64,000 nt of DNA from a virus: positions 1-64,000 of IMG/VR virus record IMGVR_UViG_3300009164_000064. One strand, given 5' to 3'. Of the stretch, positions 38,264-47,856 are shown one piece after another. Under the pieces are notes generated by a model. The model was not told the DNA's origin and made no database searches. It was given only the letters and a program-made list of their open reading frames with translations. Both the position numbers and the translations under genes were made by a program. Numbering within the stretch: position 1 is the first letter of the stretch; every line of letters begins with the position of its first letter.

Positions 38264-40186
38264 TTATATTATTCCTGTAACTTCGTCTAGTGAACCAGCA
38301 ATCATTAATGTACCATTACTGTATAATCTTCTTGCTAACCCACTATTTATAGGGTTTATAGTTACTTCATCAAAGGTTTTAGAATATGCAATCCCTGTAT
38401 TACTTATACTATATGCTGTTGATCCAGTTAATGTAATTTCGTCAAATGATCCAGATACAAGCAAAGTTCCGTTAGAGTACAATCTGGAAACTTTGGGAAT
38501 ATAGGTAAAAACAAACCCTGTGTTATTACCATAGTTTGCGTTGGTGTATGGAGAGGCTGTAAGCGCAAACACCGTAGAGGCTGGGCTGGCATTGAGATAG
38601 GAAATAAGGCAGTTATAAAGGTAGAGCGTTCCCGCTCCTACATATACAATATCTTGTGCAACACCAGTAACACCTGTTGTAAGCTGCTGACTAAAGCCTG
38701 AATCAGTATCGCTATAGATATTTTTAAGTTTATTAGCTTCTGAGCCAGTGCCTATGAATTTTATAGTCCCACGATCTGTCCCAACCGCCTTAATAGTAGT
38801 GCCAAATCCCTGAACTGTAAGCGTTTGAAGTTGCCCCGAATACAACTCAATGTTTGAGTAATCTGAGGGTGGCGTTGGTCCTTGTAGCCCCGCCTGATTA
38901 CTGTCATCGTAAAAAACATAGTTAATACTTCCGTATGTTAGTATCGAACCTGTTCCAAGTATGTTTAATGGCGCTCTATAATTTGCCCCTTCAGCGTTAA
39001 ACGCTTGTCTAACATCCCATTTAGCGGTAGCAGAATTACCATTAAGAACAAATGTGCCACCAGAGCCAAAATTTACTGTAGCTAGCGAATCAGTCTGCCA
39101 GCTATAAGTAAACAGTGGTGTACGGAGCATGAAACCGTTTAAATCCAACGTCATACCGGGCTGCAACTGAAAACCAGTGGCAGTGGATTTGAGTGTTAGC
39201 TCATTTGTCAATTTGTATGTGCTGGTACTTGATGCAAAAGATAGATTCAGATTTAGTGCGTCAGCCCACCCCCCACTTAGTTTCCTAGTGATATTGCTGT
39301 TGTTACTTAAATCCATCCTACCTGCTGGGACAGCATGTCCACCGATCTGCACATCGCCATAGCAAACAAGGTTCCCGCTAGAGCCGTAGTTTAATGCTCC
39401 GGTAAAATTAGGTGTATTAAAATTACCTACAGCGCCTGTGGTTATAGTTACAGTTCCGGCTCCGTTTAATGTTACTGGAACGGCATAAAAATTTTGAGAT
39501 GCGCTTATATTTATGGTACGGCCTGATATTGTTGATGGATTGGATAGGATGACTTGACCGTTATTTTGATTTGTCATCGTGCCTGTCCACGTTGATGCTG
39601 CTACAACAGTGCCACTTGCGGCGGAAACCGATATTGTACCGCTAGTACCAAAATCAATATTACCACCCGTCCATGTAGTTGTAGCGGCAGTAATATTAGA
39701 GGTATTGCATAGTAGCGTACCAGCCGTCAGTGTCAATGCGCCTGTTGTAGTCACATTGCTGCTTAATGATAAGTTAAGATCAGATAAGTTTAGAGTAATG
39801 CCGCATGTTAAACTTGATCCGCTGCTAAGCGTAGCCGTCCCTGTGGTAGCACCCGCAAAGTTCATAGCTCCTGTAGCTGTCCACGTTATACCCGATCCGA
39901 TAGATACCGTAGCGCCGCCAGTGAAAGTCCATGCGCTTGCTCCAGTAAATGTCAGAGTACCAGCAGAAGGGTTTGACATTGTAACACCAGCTAAAGCTGT
40001 CGCAACGCTTCTTGTTACTGTGTAAGATGCACCACTTCCCGCAGGATTGGAGTTGGCATCGAAGAAGACGAGATCGCTAGCGCCTGGTACTGAAGCACCG
40101 CCAGTACCCCCAGATGTATTCGCCCACTTAGTACCTACTGTTGCGTTCCACGTGTTGGTACCGCCTACCCAATAACGATCAGCCAT
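38264..40186 (-). CDS. beta-solenoid-like surface protein (640 aa)
   Basis: The start MADRYWVGGTNTWNATVGTK followed by WANTSGGTGGASVPGASDLVFF is a conserved N-terminal block I recall from phage surface proteins of other phages. The body is Thr/Ser/Ala/Gly-rich strand repeats, as in a right-handed beta-solenoid. Two near-identical C-terminal repeats occur: SRLYSNGTLLVSGSFDEIT and RRLYSNGTLMIAGSLDEVT. GC content and codon choice (frequent CCG/GCG/CGC) look higher than in the neighbouring fibre genes, suggesting horizontal arrival. It ends one base before the giant fibre gene. Probable virion surface or moron protein. Confidence 0.75.
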   Translation of the reverse strand: MADRYWVGGTNTWNATVGTKWANTSGGTGGASVPGASDLVFFDANSNPAGSGASYTVTRSVATALAGVTMSNPSAGTLTFTGASAWTFTGGATVSIGSGITWTATGAMNFAGATTGTATLSSGSSLTCGITLNLSDLNLSLSSNVTTTGALTLTAGTLLCNTSNITAATTTWTGGNIDFGTSGTISVSAASGTVVAASTWTGTMTNQNNGQVILSNPSTISGRTINISASQNFYAVPVTLNGAGTVTITTGAVGNFNTPNFTGALNYGSSGNLVCYGDVQIGGHAVPAGRMDLSNNSNITRKLSGGWADALNLNLSFASSTSTYKLTNELTLKSTATGFQLQPGMTLDLNGFMLRTPLFTYSWQTDSLATVNFGSGGTFVLNGNSATAKWDVRQAFNAEGANYRAPLNILGTGSILTYGSINYVFYDDSNQAGLQGPTPPSDYSNIELYSGQLQTLTVQGFGTTIKAVGTDRGTIKFIGTGSEANKLKNIYSDTDSGFSQQLTTGVTGVAQDIVYVGAGTLYLYNCLISYLNASPASTVFALTASPYTNANYGNNTGFVFTYIPKVSRLYSNGTLLVSGSFDEITLTGSTAYSISNTGIAYSKTFDEVTINPINSGLARRLYSNGTLMIAGSLDEVTGII

Positions 40187-40496
40187 TGACTATTCCCAAC
40201 TCTGTTTTTTTATTGGCGATCCATTCATCGAACTTTTGTTGCTTCATAGCTTCAATTTCAGAGTCAGCCAACCCATGGTCTTCAGGGAGCCATAGCGTGA
40301 GTCCGTAAAGCCCATACTCAGTTGCAATTTCGGATGTAAACGGAAGCCATATCATTGATACAGCAATCCAATCAGAAAGCATCTGTTGCTTTATAGCTTC
40401 AATTTCAGAGTCAGACAACCCATGGTCTTCTGGTAATTGAATGATATCATGATATGGACCGTAGCGAGTTTCAAATTCAAAGTGAATGGTGATCAT
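40179..40496 (-). CDS. small protein with internal tandem duplication (105 aa)
   Basis: Two similar halves: YGPYHDIIQLPEDHGLSDSE, then IEAIKQQMLSDWIAV; and YGLYGLTLWLPEDHGLADSE, then IEAMKQQKFDEWIAN. The LPEDHGLxDSEIEAxKQQ core is shared, so a unit of about 50 residues was duplicated within the gene. Each unit is strand then helix. No known family. Its stop overlaps the start of the beta-solenoid gene (ATGGCTGA), suggesting the two travel or act together, perhaps as accessory or chaperone and surface protein; this is inference. Confidence 0.65.
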   Translation of the reverse strand: MITIHFEFETRYGPYHDIIQLPEDHGLSDSEIEAIKQQMLSDWIAVSMIWLPFTSEIATEYGLYGLTLWLPEDHGLADSEIEAMKQQKFDEWIANKKTELGIVNG

Positions 40497-40506
40497 AATT
40501 TATTCC

Positions 40507-40989
40507 TCAACCAAACACAGTATCTAGACTGTTTGTTGTTGCATTATAATATTCATAAACTACACTTATATTAGTTGAATTTGAAAAACCAACACGACCA
40601 CCAACATAAATGTTGTTTGAAACACCAACACCACCAGTGACAGTAATAGCACCAGTTACAGCATTACCAGATGGTGTTTGATTTGTGAATGAATGTGTAT
40701 TGGTCCATACAAATGATGCTGCTGCATTAACGCCACTACCACTTGCGCTTACAGAACCCCAAAATACACCAGTACCATTTGATGTTAGGACAAGTCCATT
40801 AGCACCTAATGAGTTGTTAGCGTAGATACCACCATAAAAGAATGAATTTCCATTATGAACAGTATTGCCAGAAATTAACACAGAATTACTAAATGTAGTG
40901 TTACCAGCAATTATACCAGCACCATTAGCAAACTCAATATTAGGCGTGATTATGCCACTTTTAACTATAAACTTTTTATCGTTTGCCAC
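40507..40989 (-). CDS. short tail fibre paralogue (160 aa)
   Basis: N-terminal MANDKKFIVKSGIITPNIEF followed by ANG matches the start of the 774-residue fibre (MANDKRFIVKNGLSAPTVRF), so these share an attachment domain. One SGNTVHNGNSFFYGGIYANN-GANGLVLTSNGTGVFWGS module follows, then the end TGGVGVSNNIYVGGRVGFSN and VVYEYYNATTNSLDTVFG, a tip I associate with short cyanophage-type fibres. It lacks the repeat arrays. It appears complete, a minimal fibre rather than a fragment. Confidence 0.8.
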   Translation of the reverse strand: MANDKKFIVKSGIITPNIEFANGAGIIAGNTTFSNSVLISGNTVHNGNSFFYGGIYANNSLGANGLVLTSNGTGVFWGSVSASGSGVNAAASFVWTNTHSFTNQTPSGNAVTGAITVTGGVGVSNNIYVGGRVGFSNSTNISVVYEYYNATTNSLDTVFG

Positions 40990-41030
40990 TGATTCACTTT
41001 CCTCTAGTTGGCGATGTTATTATATATGAT

Positions 41031-43355
41031 TTAAATCAAGAATAGTTGCTCAGATACTCTAAATGCGATAGTGTTGGCTGAAGAAGGAGTTGCAAGAATT
41101 CTTACACTATTACTTACAATATCTACTTCATATGTAGCTAATACCGTTGGACCTGTGAAAAGCATACCGTACTCAATTGCTGAAGCAACACTATTATCAT
41201 GAGCAACTAAAAGTTCAGTTACATGACGGCGAGTGGTTGATGTTTCAGTTGCCTGAATGTAAATCTTCGCACTACCATATGTATTAGCACTGAATTCAGA
41301 AATTTGAACCTGAGCAATAGCAGATGCGGTATTTGAATCACCAGATAAATGAACAATATTTTTTACTGAGATGTAGTTGGTTGCGTTAGCAATTGCAAAT
41401 GATGCGTTTGTGAAGGCACCAGTATTAGCAGTTACACTACCAATAGGAAGTGGAGCTTGCCATGTTGCACCTTGCAGAGCAAGTGTATTAGCAGATGTTG
41501 TTGCAAAGGCAGCATTAGCTACTGATAGCTGGCTTTCCTGCTTACCATATGCATATAGTGCGTTGTTGGCAGTTGTAGCAAACACAGCATTTGCAACGTA
41601 AAGCTGACCTTCTTGCTTACCATTTAGATAGGTAGAATTGTTAGCATTCGCAACAGTACCAGAGACGTTGTTAGCATTAGTCCAGTAGATCGCTGTTCCG
41701 TTTGATGCTAGAACTTGACCAGCAGTACCAGCACTACTATTGGCAATAAGACCAGCATTAAATACTGCATTGGCATTAAATGTAGCAACACCAGATGTGA
41801 TCAGTGTTGTAAACGCACCAGTGTTAGCGGTTACGGTACCAATAGGAAGTGGAGCTTGCCATGTTGCGCCCTGAAGAGCAGCAGAGTTGGCGGTATTTGC
41901 TACTGATAGCTGACTTTCTTGCTTACCGTTTAATCTTAGCGCATTATTTGCATCTGTAGCAAATACGGCATTCGCAACATAAAGCTGACTTTCCTGCTTA
42001 CCATTTAAACGTAGAGCATTGTTGGCATCAGTAGCAAAGACAGCATTAGCAACATACAACTGGCTTTCTTGCTTTCCGTTTAGACGGAGAGCATTATTTG
42101 CATCTGTAGCAAATACAGCGTTGGCAACGTAAAGCTGACTTTCTTGCTTACCATTCAAACGCAGAGCGTTGTTAGCTGTACCACTATAATTGTTAGCGTC
42201 AATAGTTCCTACATAGCTTGCGGCATTACCAAGTCTTAGAGTATTAACAGATAGATTAGCATATGAAAGTGATGCATCAGTTGTAATAATAATATTATTA
42301 TTTACAGAGGCTTCGTCCCCATATGTTGAAATGAGGATATATTCTTTATTTGTTGGGTTTCTGACTAGACCTGTGTGGTTGTTTGTATTGCCAGAGCCGT
42401 TATAATGTGCTAGAAAACCAGTCCATAGAGTATCAGATACAGTATTATTTACAGCAAGCTTAATAATTGGATCGATGACACTAAGTGTCTGGATGTTTGA
42501 AGAAACAAGGTTTCCAGTTAGAATTAGGTTTCCAGCAATACTAATATTACCAGTGAACGTACCATTTGCAAAGGTCACATCATCTGTTGTACGAACATTT
42601 TGGTTCATACGGAAAGGCAGACGAGGTTCTGCTAATGTGCCAGTTGAGATATTTGTGGCATTAGTATAGAATTGGCTATTTGCACCATTTAAATATAGTG
42701 CGTTGTTTGCAGTATCAGCAAACGTAGCATTAGCAACGAAGCTGCCAGCAACACTACCAGCAACTGTTGCATAAACAGCGTTAGCAACATATAGTTGACT
42801 TTCTTGCTTACCATTCAAACGAAGAGCATTGTTTGCAGTATCGGCAAAGACCGCATTCGCACCATTGGTTGAATATGCAGCATTGGCTACTGATAGCTGA
42901 GATTCTTGCTTACCATTAAGACGCAGAGCATTATTGGCATCAGTAGCAAAGACAGCATTGGCAACATAAAGCTGAGATTCTTGCTTACCGTTTAGTCGTA
43001 ATGAGTTATTGGCTGTTGTGGCAAATACGGCATTGGCAACATAGAGTTGGCTCTCTTGTTTACCATAAACAAATGATGCGTTATTAGCAGTGGCTTCATA
43101 GAATGTTGAATTGATCATGACACTAGAAGTGCCAAAGGCAATATCACCATTGACAGTCAATACACTAGAAGTACCAGCTACCGCCGAATCATTGATAGTG
43201 ATCAACGTACCAAAGGCAGTATTACCGACTATCTTAAGTGTACCATCAGTGCCGTAGTTAAAGTCTAATACAGCAGTCGTGTTGCTACCGTTAGCAAACC
43301 TAACTGTAGGTGCGCTAAGGCCATTCTTAACTATAAATCTTTTATCATTTGCCAT
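41031..43355 (-). CDS. modular tail fibre (774 aa)
   Basis: N-terminal attachment block MANDKRFIVKNGLSAPTVRF, then two arrays of LNGKQESQLYVANAVFATDA units of 25 residues; four units at 41910-42178 are in perfect 75-nt register. A central domain (RLPFRMNQNVRTTDDVTFAN, then LSVIDPIIKLAVNN and HTGLVRNPTNKEYIL) and the C-terminal tip (HVTELLVAHDNSVASAIEYG, then YEVDIVSNSVRILATP) are shared in plan with the 1080-residue paralogue. No self-cleaving chaperone domain is seen; the tip is probably stable on its own. A perfect late octamer precedes it at 43398-43405. Confidence 0.9.
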   Translation of the reverse strand: MANDKRFIVKNGLSAPTVRFANGSNTTAVLDFNYGTDGTLKIVGNTAFGTLITINDSAVAGTSSVLTVNGDIAFGTSSVMINSTFYEATANNASFVYGKQESQLYVANAVFATTANNSLRLNGKQESQLYVANAVFATDANNALRLNGKQESQLSVANAAYSTNGANAVFADTANNALRLNGKQESQLYVANAVYATVAGSVAGSFVANATFADTANNALYLNGANSQFYTNATNISTGTLAEPRLPFRMNQNVRTTDDVTFANGTFTGNISIAGNLILTGNLVSSNIQTLSVIDPIIKLAVNNTVSDTLWTGFLAHYNGSGNTNNHTGLVRNPTNKEYILISTYGDEASVNNNIIITTDASLSYANLSVNTLRLGNAASYVGTIDANNYSGTANNALRLNGKQESQLYVANAVFATDANNALRLNGKQESQLYVANAVFATDANNALRLNGKQESQLYVANAVFATDANNALRLNGKQESQLSVANTANSAALQGATWQAPLPIGTVTANTGAFTTLITSGVATFNANAVFNAGLIANSSAGTAGQVLASNGTAIYWTNANNVSGTVANANNSTYLNGKQEGQLYVANAVFATTANNALYAYGKQESQLSVANAAFATTSANTLALQGATWQAPLPIGSVTANTGAFTNASFAIANATNYISVKNIVHLSGDSNTASAIAQVQISEFSANTYGSAKIYIQATETSTTRRHVTELLVAHDNSVASAIEYGMLFTGPTVLATYEVDIVSNSVRILATPSSANTIAFRVSEQLFLI
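41910..42178 (-). repeat. tandem 75-nt units in fibre gene (four copies)
   Basis: Units start at 41910, 41985, 42060 and 42135, each coding GKQESQLxVANAVFATDANN. Protein sequence is almost unchanged while third codon positions differ from unit to unit, for example in the codons for Leu and Arg. Confidence 0.85.
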
Positions 43356-43397
43356 TTGCCAATTGTCCCTTTAGGAAAGTTAGTTTGTTTTCTTGTT

Positions 43398-43405
43398 TAT
43401 TTATA
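43398..43405 (-). promoter_or_regulatory. late promoter octamer TATAAATA (774-aa fibre)
   Basis: A perfect octamer 43 nt before the fibre start, in the 56-nt gap after the 1080-residue fibre. Confidence 0.82.
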
Positions 43406-43411
43406 CGATCA

Positions 43412-46400
43412 TCATGCTAGAAACAGGTTCTGTATGATTTTAAATGTTGTTGTGTTTGATGAAACTGGAGTTGCAAGAATTCTGACATTACCCGAAAGAA
43501 TATCAATATTAAATGTTGCTAGTGCAGTGTTTCCTGTTTGTATGACACCATATTCAGTAGCAACAACATTCGTTCCATCATGAGATAAAAGTATTTCGCT
43601 AATATGTCTGAAATTGTTATGAGTGTCTGTTACTTCGATGATCAACTTACCACCAGTATATGTGCCAGTAGAAAACTCTATAATATTTGCAGGTGTCATA
43701 CCCGATACAGTGATCTTACCAAGGCCCATCATGTGAGCAACACTAGCAAAAGCAATGTGTGAAGTTACATTAGCGTAAACAAACTTACCCGTATTAGCAG
43801 TTATTGCGCCAATAGCAGCAGGGGATTCCCATGTATATCCTTGCAAATAGCTTGCATTGTTTGATGCAGATGTATACAGCGATGAGTTAACATTTAACTG
43901 GTTTTCATTTTTACCAAATGCACGATAAGAATTGTTTGATGTTGCCGCAAAATATGTTGAATTAATAACCGTAGTATTGCCTAAAAAGATATAATCATTT
44001 GCAACAATATTTGTTTTTACATATAAAGTATTTGCTTGAAGAGCAACAAACTTACCATCATTTGGTGTTGTATTACCAATTGATGCTGGTTCTTCCCAAG
44101 TCTTAAACTGTAAAGATAATGCATTATTTGAACTTACTGAACTTGATAGTAATGTAAAATATGCTGTATTAACGTATAGACCTGAGCTATTAGCAACAAG
44201 ACCGTCTTTGGCATTAACTGCAACATCATCAGTATTTACAGAAATACCAGCACCAGCACCAACATAAAGAATTCCGCTATCAGTGAAAGGACCACCGACC
44301 AAACCAGAACCACCATCAACACTTGTTACTGTACCAACAAATTGATCTTGAGTATCAATGACAACGTATGATGAATTTGAGAATACTTTAGCAGTACCAT
44401 TACCAACTAATACAACATCATTGTTGACGTTGTTTGCATTGTATAGACGCATAACACCGACTGTGGTATTAGCCACAGATTGATAATAATAAATTGCACC
44501 TTGATCTTGTTTCCAGTATATTCCACCAGAACCATTTGAAGCTAGAACTTGATCAGTGGAACCAAATGTTCCATTAGCCTTAACACCACCATTGATGATG
44601 ATATCTTGGAATGTCCATGTGTTCGATACAGAGACTGAGCTTGAAGTATTAACACTGCCTTGTGGTAATACATTCCAAGGAAGTGTACCAGTGCTGATGT
44701 TTGTCGCATTGGTAAAATATGATGAAGTTAATCCATTCAGATAGTTTGTATTATTAGAAAATAATGAACTATTTGATGTATTTGAATATGAAACAGAGAG
44801 TTGGCTTTCTTGCTTACCATTAAGATAAAGAGAATTATTAGCTGTTGTTGAAAAGACTGCGTTAGCAACAGATAGTTGACTTTCTTGTTTTCCATAAACG
44901 TAGGTTGCATTGTTTGCTGTACCAGAATATGATCCAACACCAATAGTTGAAAATACAGTACCATTACCAAGCTTGATACTATTGACTGCTAGGTTAGCAT
45001 ATGTAAATGATGGATCAGTAATAACAATAATATTATTATTGACAGAAGCTTCATCAGCATATGTTGACATAAGAATATATTCTTTTGTCGATGGATTTCT
45101 AACAAGACCAGTATGGTTATTTGTATAACCAGAGCCACTATAGTGAGTTACAAAACCACTCCATAGAGTATCAGCACTATTATTAGCACCCAATTTAATC
45201 ATTGGGTCAAGGACGCTCAATGATTGTACGTTTGTTGAGTATAGGTTTCCAGAAAGAATTAAATCACCACCAACAGTAATATTGCCAGTGAATGAACCAT
45301 TTGCAAATGTTACACTATCAGTTGTGCGAAGGTTCTGATCCATTCTAAATGGTAGACGAGCTTCTGCTAGTGTACCAGTTGAGATGTTATTTGCATTTGT
45401 ATAGTATGCTGAGTTAAACCCACCAAGATACTGAGCAGTGTTCGCATTAAGTGCGCTCTCTGCCTTACCATTAAGATAATTTGCTACGTTTGCATATAGT
45501 GCCGAATTAGCAGCAAGAGCACTTTCAGCTTTACCATTAAGATAATTGGCTACATTCGCATAAAGAGCAGAGTTAGCTGCCAGTGCGCTCTCTGCCTTAC
45601 CATTAAGATAGTTAGCAATATTTGCATATAGCGCCGAATTAGCAGTATAAGCAAATTGAGCATTTGTTGCATAAGTTGCTGAGTTAGCTGCTAGTGCGCT
45701 CTCTGCCTTACCATTAAGATAATTAGCAACATTGGCCGTGTATGAAAACTGAGCATTCGTTGCATAGGTAGCTGAGTTAGCATTTAGTGAAGTCTCTGAT
45801 TTACCACCATACGAATATAGAGCCGCATTAGCAATCCCTGCATATGTCGCATAGTTTGCATAGAGAGCAGAGTTTGTGCTAAGAGCACTTGGGGCAACAC
45901 CGTTTAGATAATTAGCACTATTTGCAGTGTAAGCAAACTGAGCGTTGGTTGCATATGTTGCACTATTGGCATTAAGAGAGGTTTCAGACTTACCGCCATA
46001 TGAGTACAAGGCAGCATTTGCAATACCAGCATATGTCGCATAGTTAGCGTAAAGAGCAGAGTTGGCTGCTAACGCACTCTCTGCCTTACCATTAAGATAG
46101 TTGGCGACATTGGCCGTATAGGCAAATTGTGCATTCGTTGCATAGGTAGCTGAGTTGGCATTCAGAGATGTTTCTGCTTTACCATTATATGCATACAGTG
46201 CAGTATTAGCGATCCCTGCATATGTTGCGTAATTGGCATACAAAGAAGAGTTTGCAGCTAGTGCGCTCTCTGCCTTACCATTAAGATATTTGGCGACATT
46301 AGCAGTGTAAGCAAACTGAGCATTGGTAGAATATGTTGCTGAGTTTGCATTAAGAGCAGTTTCTGCTTTACCATTATATGCATATAAAGCAGTGTTGGCA

Positions 46401-46654
46401 ATGTTTGCATAATTTGCCTGATTGGCATAGAGCGCCGAATTGGCATTAAGTGATGATTCAGATTTCCCATTAAAAGCATAAAGTGCGTTATTGGCTGTAC
46501 CAGTAAAGAACGAGGAATTGACCTTACCGCCACCAATAGACACAGTGTTACTAACACTAATGTTGTTAGCATTCACGTCAAGGTTAGCGTTTACAAATGT
46601 ATTGTTGCCGACCTGAAGGCCGTCTTTTACTTTAAAGGTCATTCCTCGTCCCAA
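43412..46654 (-). CDS. modular tail fibre (1080 aa)
   Basis: N-terminal MGRGMTFKVKDGLQVGNNTF is a variant of the attachment block. The first half is many YLNGKAESALAANSALYANY-type units with AYNGKAETALNANSATY and AQFAYTANVANYL between, a related but distinct repeat from KQESQL. The central domain RLPFRMDQNLRTTDSVTFAN through HTGLVRNPSTKEYIL, the KQESQL units and the C-terminal tip (HISEILLSHDGTNVVATEYG, then FNIDILSGNVRILATP) parallel the 774-residue fibre. A module VDGGSGLVGGPFTDSGILYV with GAGISVNTDDVAVNAKDGLV recurs in the 1495-residue fibre. No catalytic domain seen. Confidence 0.9.
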   Translation of the reverse strand: MGRGMTFKVKDGLQVGNNTFVNANLDVNANNISVSNTVSIGGGKVNSSFFTGTANNALYAFNGKSESSLNANSALYANQANYANIANTALYAYNGKAETALNANSATYSTNAQFAYTANVAKYLNGKAESALAANSSLYANYATYAGIANTALYAYNGKAETSLNANSATYATNAQFAYTANVANYLNGKAESALAANSALYANYATYAGIANAALYSYGGKSETSLNANSATYATNAQFAYTANSANYLNGVAPSALSTNSALYANYATYAGIANAALYSYGGKSETSLNANSATYATNAQFSYTANVANYLNGKAESALAANSATYATNAQFAYTANSALYANIANYLNGKAESALAANSALYANVANYLNGKAESALAANSALYANVANYLNGKAESALNANTAQYLGGFNSAYYTNANNISTGTLAEARLPFRMDQNLRTTDSVTFANGSFTGNITVGGDLILSGNLYSTNVQSLSVLDPMIKLGANNSADTLWSGFVTHYSGSGYTNNHTGLVRNPSTKEYILMSTYADEASVNNNIIVITDPSFTYANLAVNSIKLGNGTVFSTIGVGSYSGTANNATYVYGKQESQLSVANAVFSTTANNSLYLNGKQESQLSVSYSNTSNSSLFSNNTNYLNGLTSSYFTNATNISTGTLPWNVLPQGSVNTSSSVSVSNTWTFQDIIINGGVKANGTFGSTDQVLASNGSGGIYWKQDQGAIYYYQSVANTTVGVMRLYNANNVNNDVVLVGNGTAKVFSNSSYVVIDTQDQFVGTVTSVDGGSGLVGGPFTDSGILYVGAGAGISVNTDDVAVNAKDGLVANSSGLYVNTAYFTLLSSSVSSNNALSLQFKTWEEPASIGNTTPNDGKFVALQANTLYVKTNIVANDYIFLGNTTVINSTYFAATSNNSYRAFGKNENQLNVNSSLYTSASNNASYLQGYTWESPAAIGAITANTGKFVYANVTSHIAFASVAHMMGLGKITVSGMTPANIIEFSTGTYTGGKLIIEVTDTHNNFRHISEILLSHDGTNVVATEYGVIQTGNTALATFNIDILSGNVRILATPVSSNTTTFKIIQNLFLA

Positions 46655-46683
46655 TTAATCAGAGGTTGATTTTATGTTATTAT

Positions 46684-46691
46684 TATTTATT
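46684..46691 (-). promoter_or_regulatory. late promoter-like octamer AATAAATA (1080-aa fibre)
   Basis: Seven of eight bases match, 30 nt before the 1080-residue fibre start, overlapping the stop of the 388-residue gene. Confidence 0.4.
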
Positions 46692-47856
46692 ATATCATTC
46701 TTCTGAACTTATAGGAATAATTGTTTGATGCTCTATTAGAAGTAGCAGCTATCTGAAGCACCATGTCAATATCAACATTTGCGCTTCTATAAATTCTCAA
46801 AAACAAAGTACCAGAAACATCTGGTGTGGCACGATGAAGAAGAATTTCATCACCCGTTTGATTATTAGTGTTGTTTGGATACCAAGACATTACACCAGTG
46901 ACAATCTCGTTGAGTGGAGACACCATCTGAAGCATATAGGAACCAATTGGAAGTATAACTGAATTAATACCAGTATCTGTCCATTCTGTGGTGACTGCAC
47001 GTGTGTCTGTGACAGTCAGAATTTGATCAATATTGGTCCCCTGAGTAGGGATCAGACCACTATGTTGAATTGTGGTGAATACCGCTGTATTTGGTGTTGT
47101 TGTACCGATTGCACCAGGGTTAGCCCAACCGCCACCACCAACAAGGTATAAGGCTGAGTTGGCATTGATCTGACTTTCTTGCTTACCATAAGCATAGGTA
47201 CTGTTATTAGACGCAATCGCACTAGAAGCAATCGTTGCATAATATGCACTATTAACATTAAGATTACCAGCACCAACGCCGCCCAATAAAAGAGCATATG
47301 TGGCCACATTAGCATATAGGGCAGTGTTTGCATCAAGTGCGCTCTCTGCTTTACCATTTAGATAGTTAGCAATGTTGGCATATGTAGCAGAATTTGCACT
47401 AAGAGTTGCAATATAATTTGTGTTGACTGTGAGAGTTACAACACCAGTAGAACCACCACCAGAAAGACCATCACCAGCAATAACGCCATTGATTGTGCCA
47501 GAGCCTAGTGATGACCAGTAAACTGATGAGCCGTTTGATGTTAGAACTCTACCATTAGCACCAAGACTACCATTGGCACTGATCTTGTTAGTAAATAAAG
47601 TATTTGATACAGTTAGATTGGTGAGGTTGGTAAGAGGACGAATTTCATAGAGTTGGTTGTTCGCATTGTAGATGATCATTGCGCCATCTACAAGGCTTAC
47701 AGCATTTACATTTGGAATATCAGTGAGACTACGAAATTCATAAATCTGATTTCTAACTGTAATTGGGTCAGTAACAGTTAACTTACCGTCAAACTTTTTT
47801 ACGGTAACGTCGAAATTTGATTTAGATAACGTAACTCTGATATCTTTTAATTCCAT
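46690..47856 (-). CDS. modular tail fibre with distinct tip (388 aa)
   Basis: An N-terminal domain (MELKDIRVTLSKSNFDVTVK, then FRSLTDIPNVNAVSLVDGAM) unlike the others, then a GTINGVIAGDGLSGGGSTGV block and units of both repeat classes (YLNGKAESALDANTALYANV and AYGKQESQINANSALY). The C-terminal 120 residues (LIPTQGTNIDQILTVTDTRA, then LPIGSYMLQMVSPLNEIVTG and TPDVSGTLFLRIYRSAN) form a tip not shared by other fibres here. Its start overlaps the stop of the Ig-like gene by one base. Together this looks like a short fibre with separate receptor specificity. Confidence 0.85.
   Translation of the reverse strand: MELKDIRVTLSKSNFDVTVKKFDGKLTVTDPITVRNQIYEFRSLTDIPNVNAVSLVDGAMIIYNANNQLYEIRPLTNLTNLTVSNTLFTNKISANGSLGANGRVLTSNGSSVYWSSLGSGTINGVIAGDGLSGGGSTGVVTLTVNTNYIATLSANSATYANIANYLNGKAESALDANTALYANVATYALLLGGVGAGNLNVNSAYYATIASSAIASNNSTYAYGKQESQINANSALYLVGGGGWANPGAIGTTTPNTAVFTTIQHSGLIPTQGTNIDQILTVTDTRAVTTEWTDTGINSVILPIGSYMLQMVSPLNEIVTGVMSWYPNNTNNQTGDEILLHRATPDVSGTLFLRIYRSANVDIDMVLQIAATSNRASNNYSYKFRRMI

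Noticed and set aside
38344-38351. TATAAATA near the end of the beta-solenoid gene
   Set aside because: It could serve the giant fibre (81 nt downstream) but is inside coding sequence, so it is not listed as a promoter.
40507-40989. 160-residue fibre as a pseudogene fragment of a larger fibre
   Set aside because: It has a proper start, an intact attachment end and a typical short-fibre ending (NSLDTVFG), so it looks complete.
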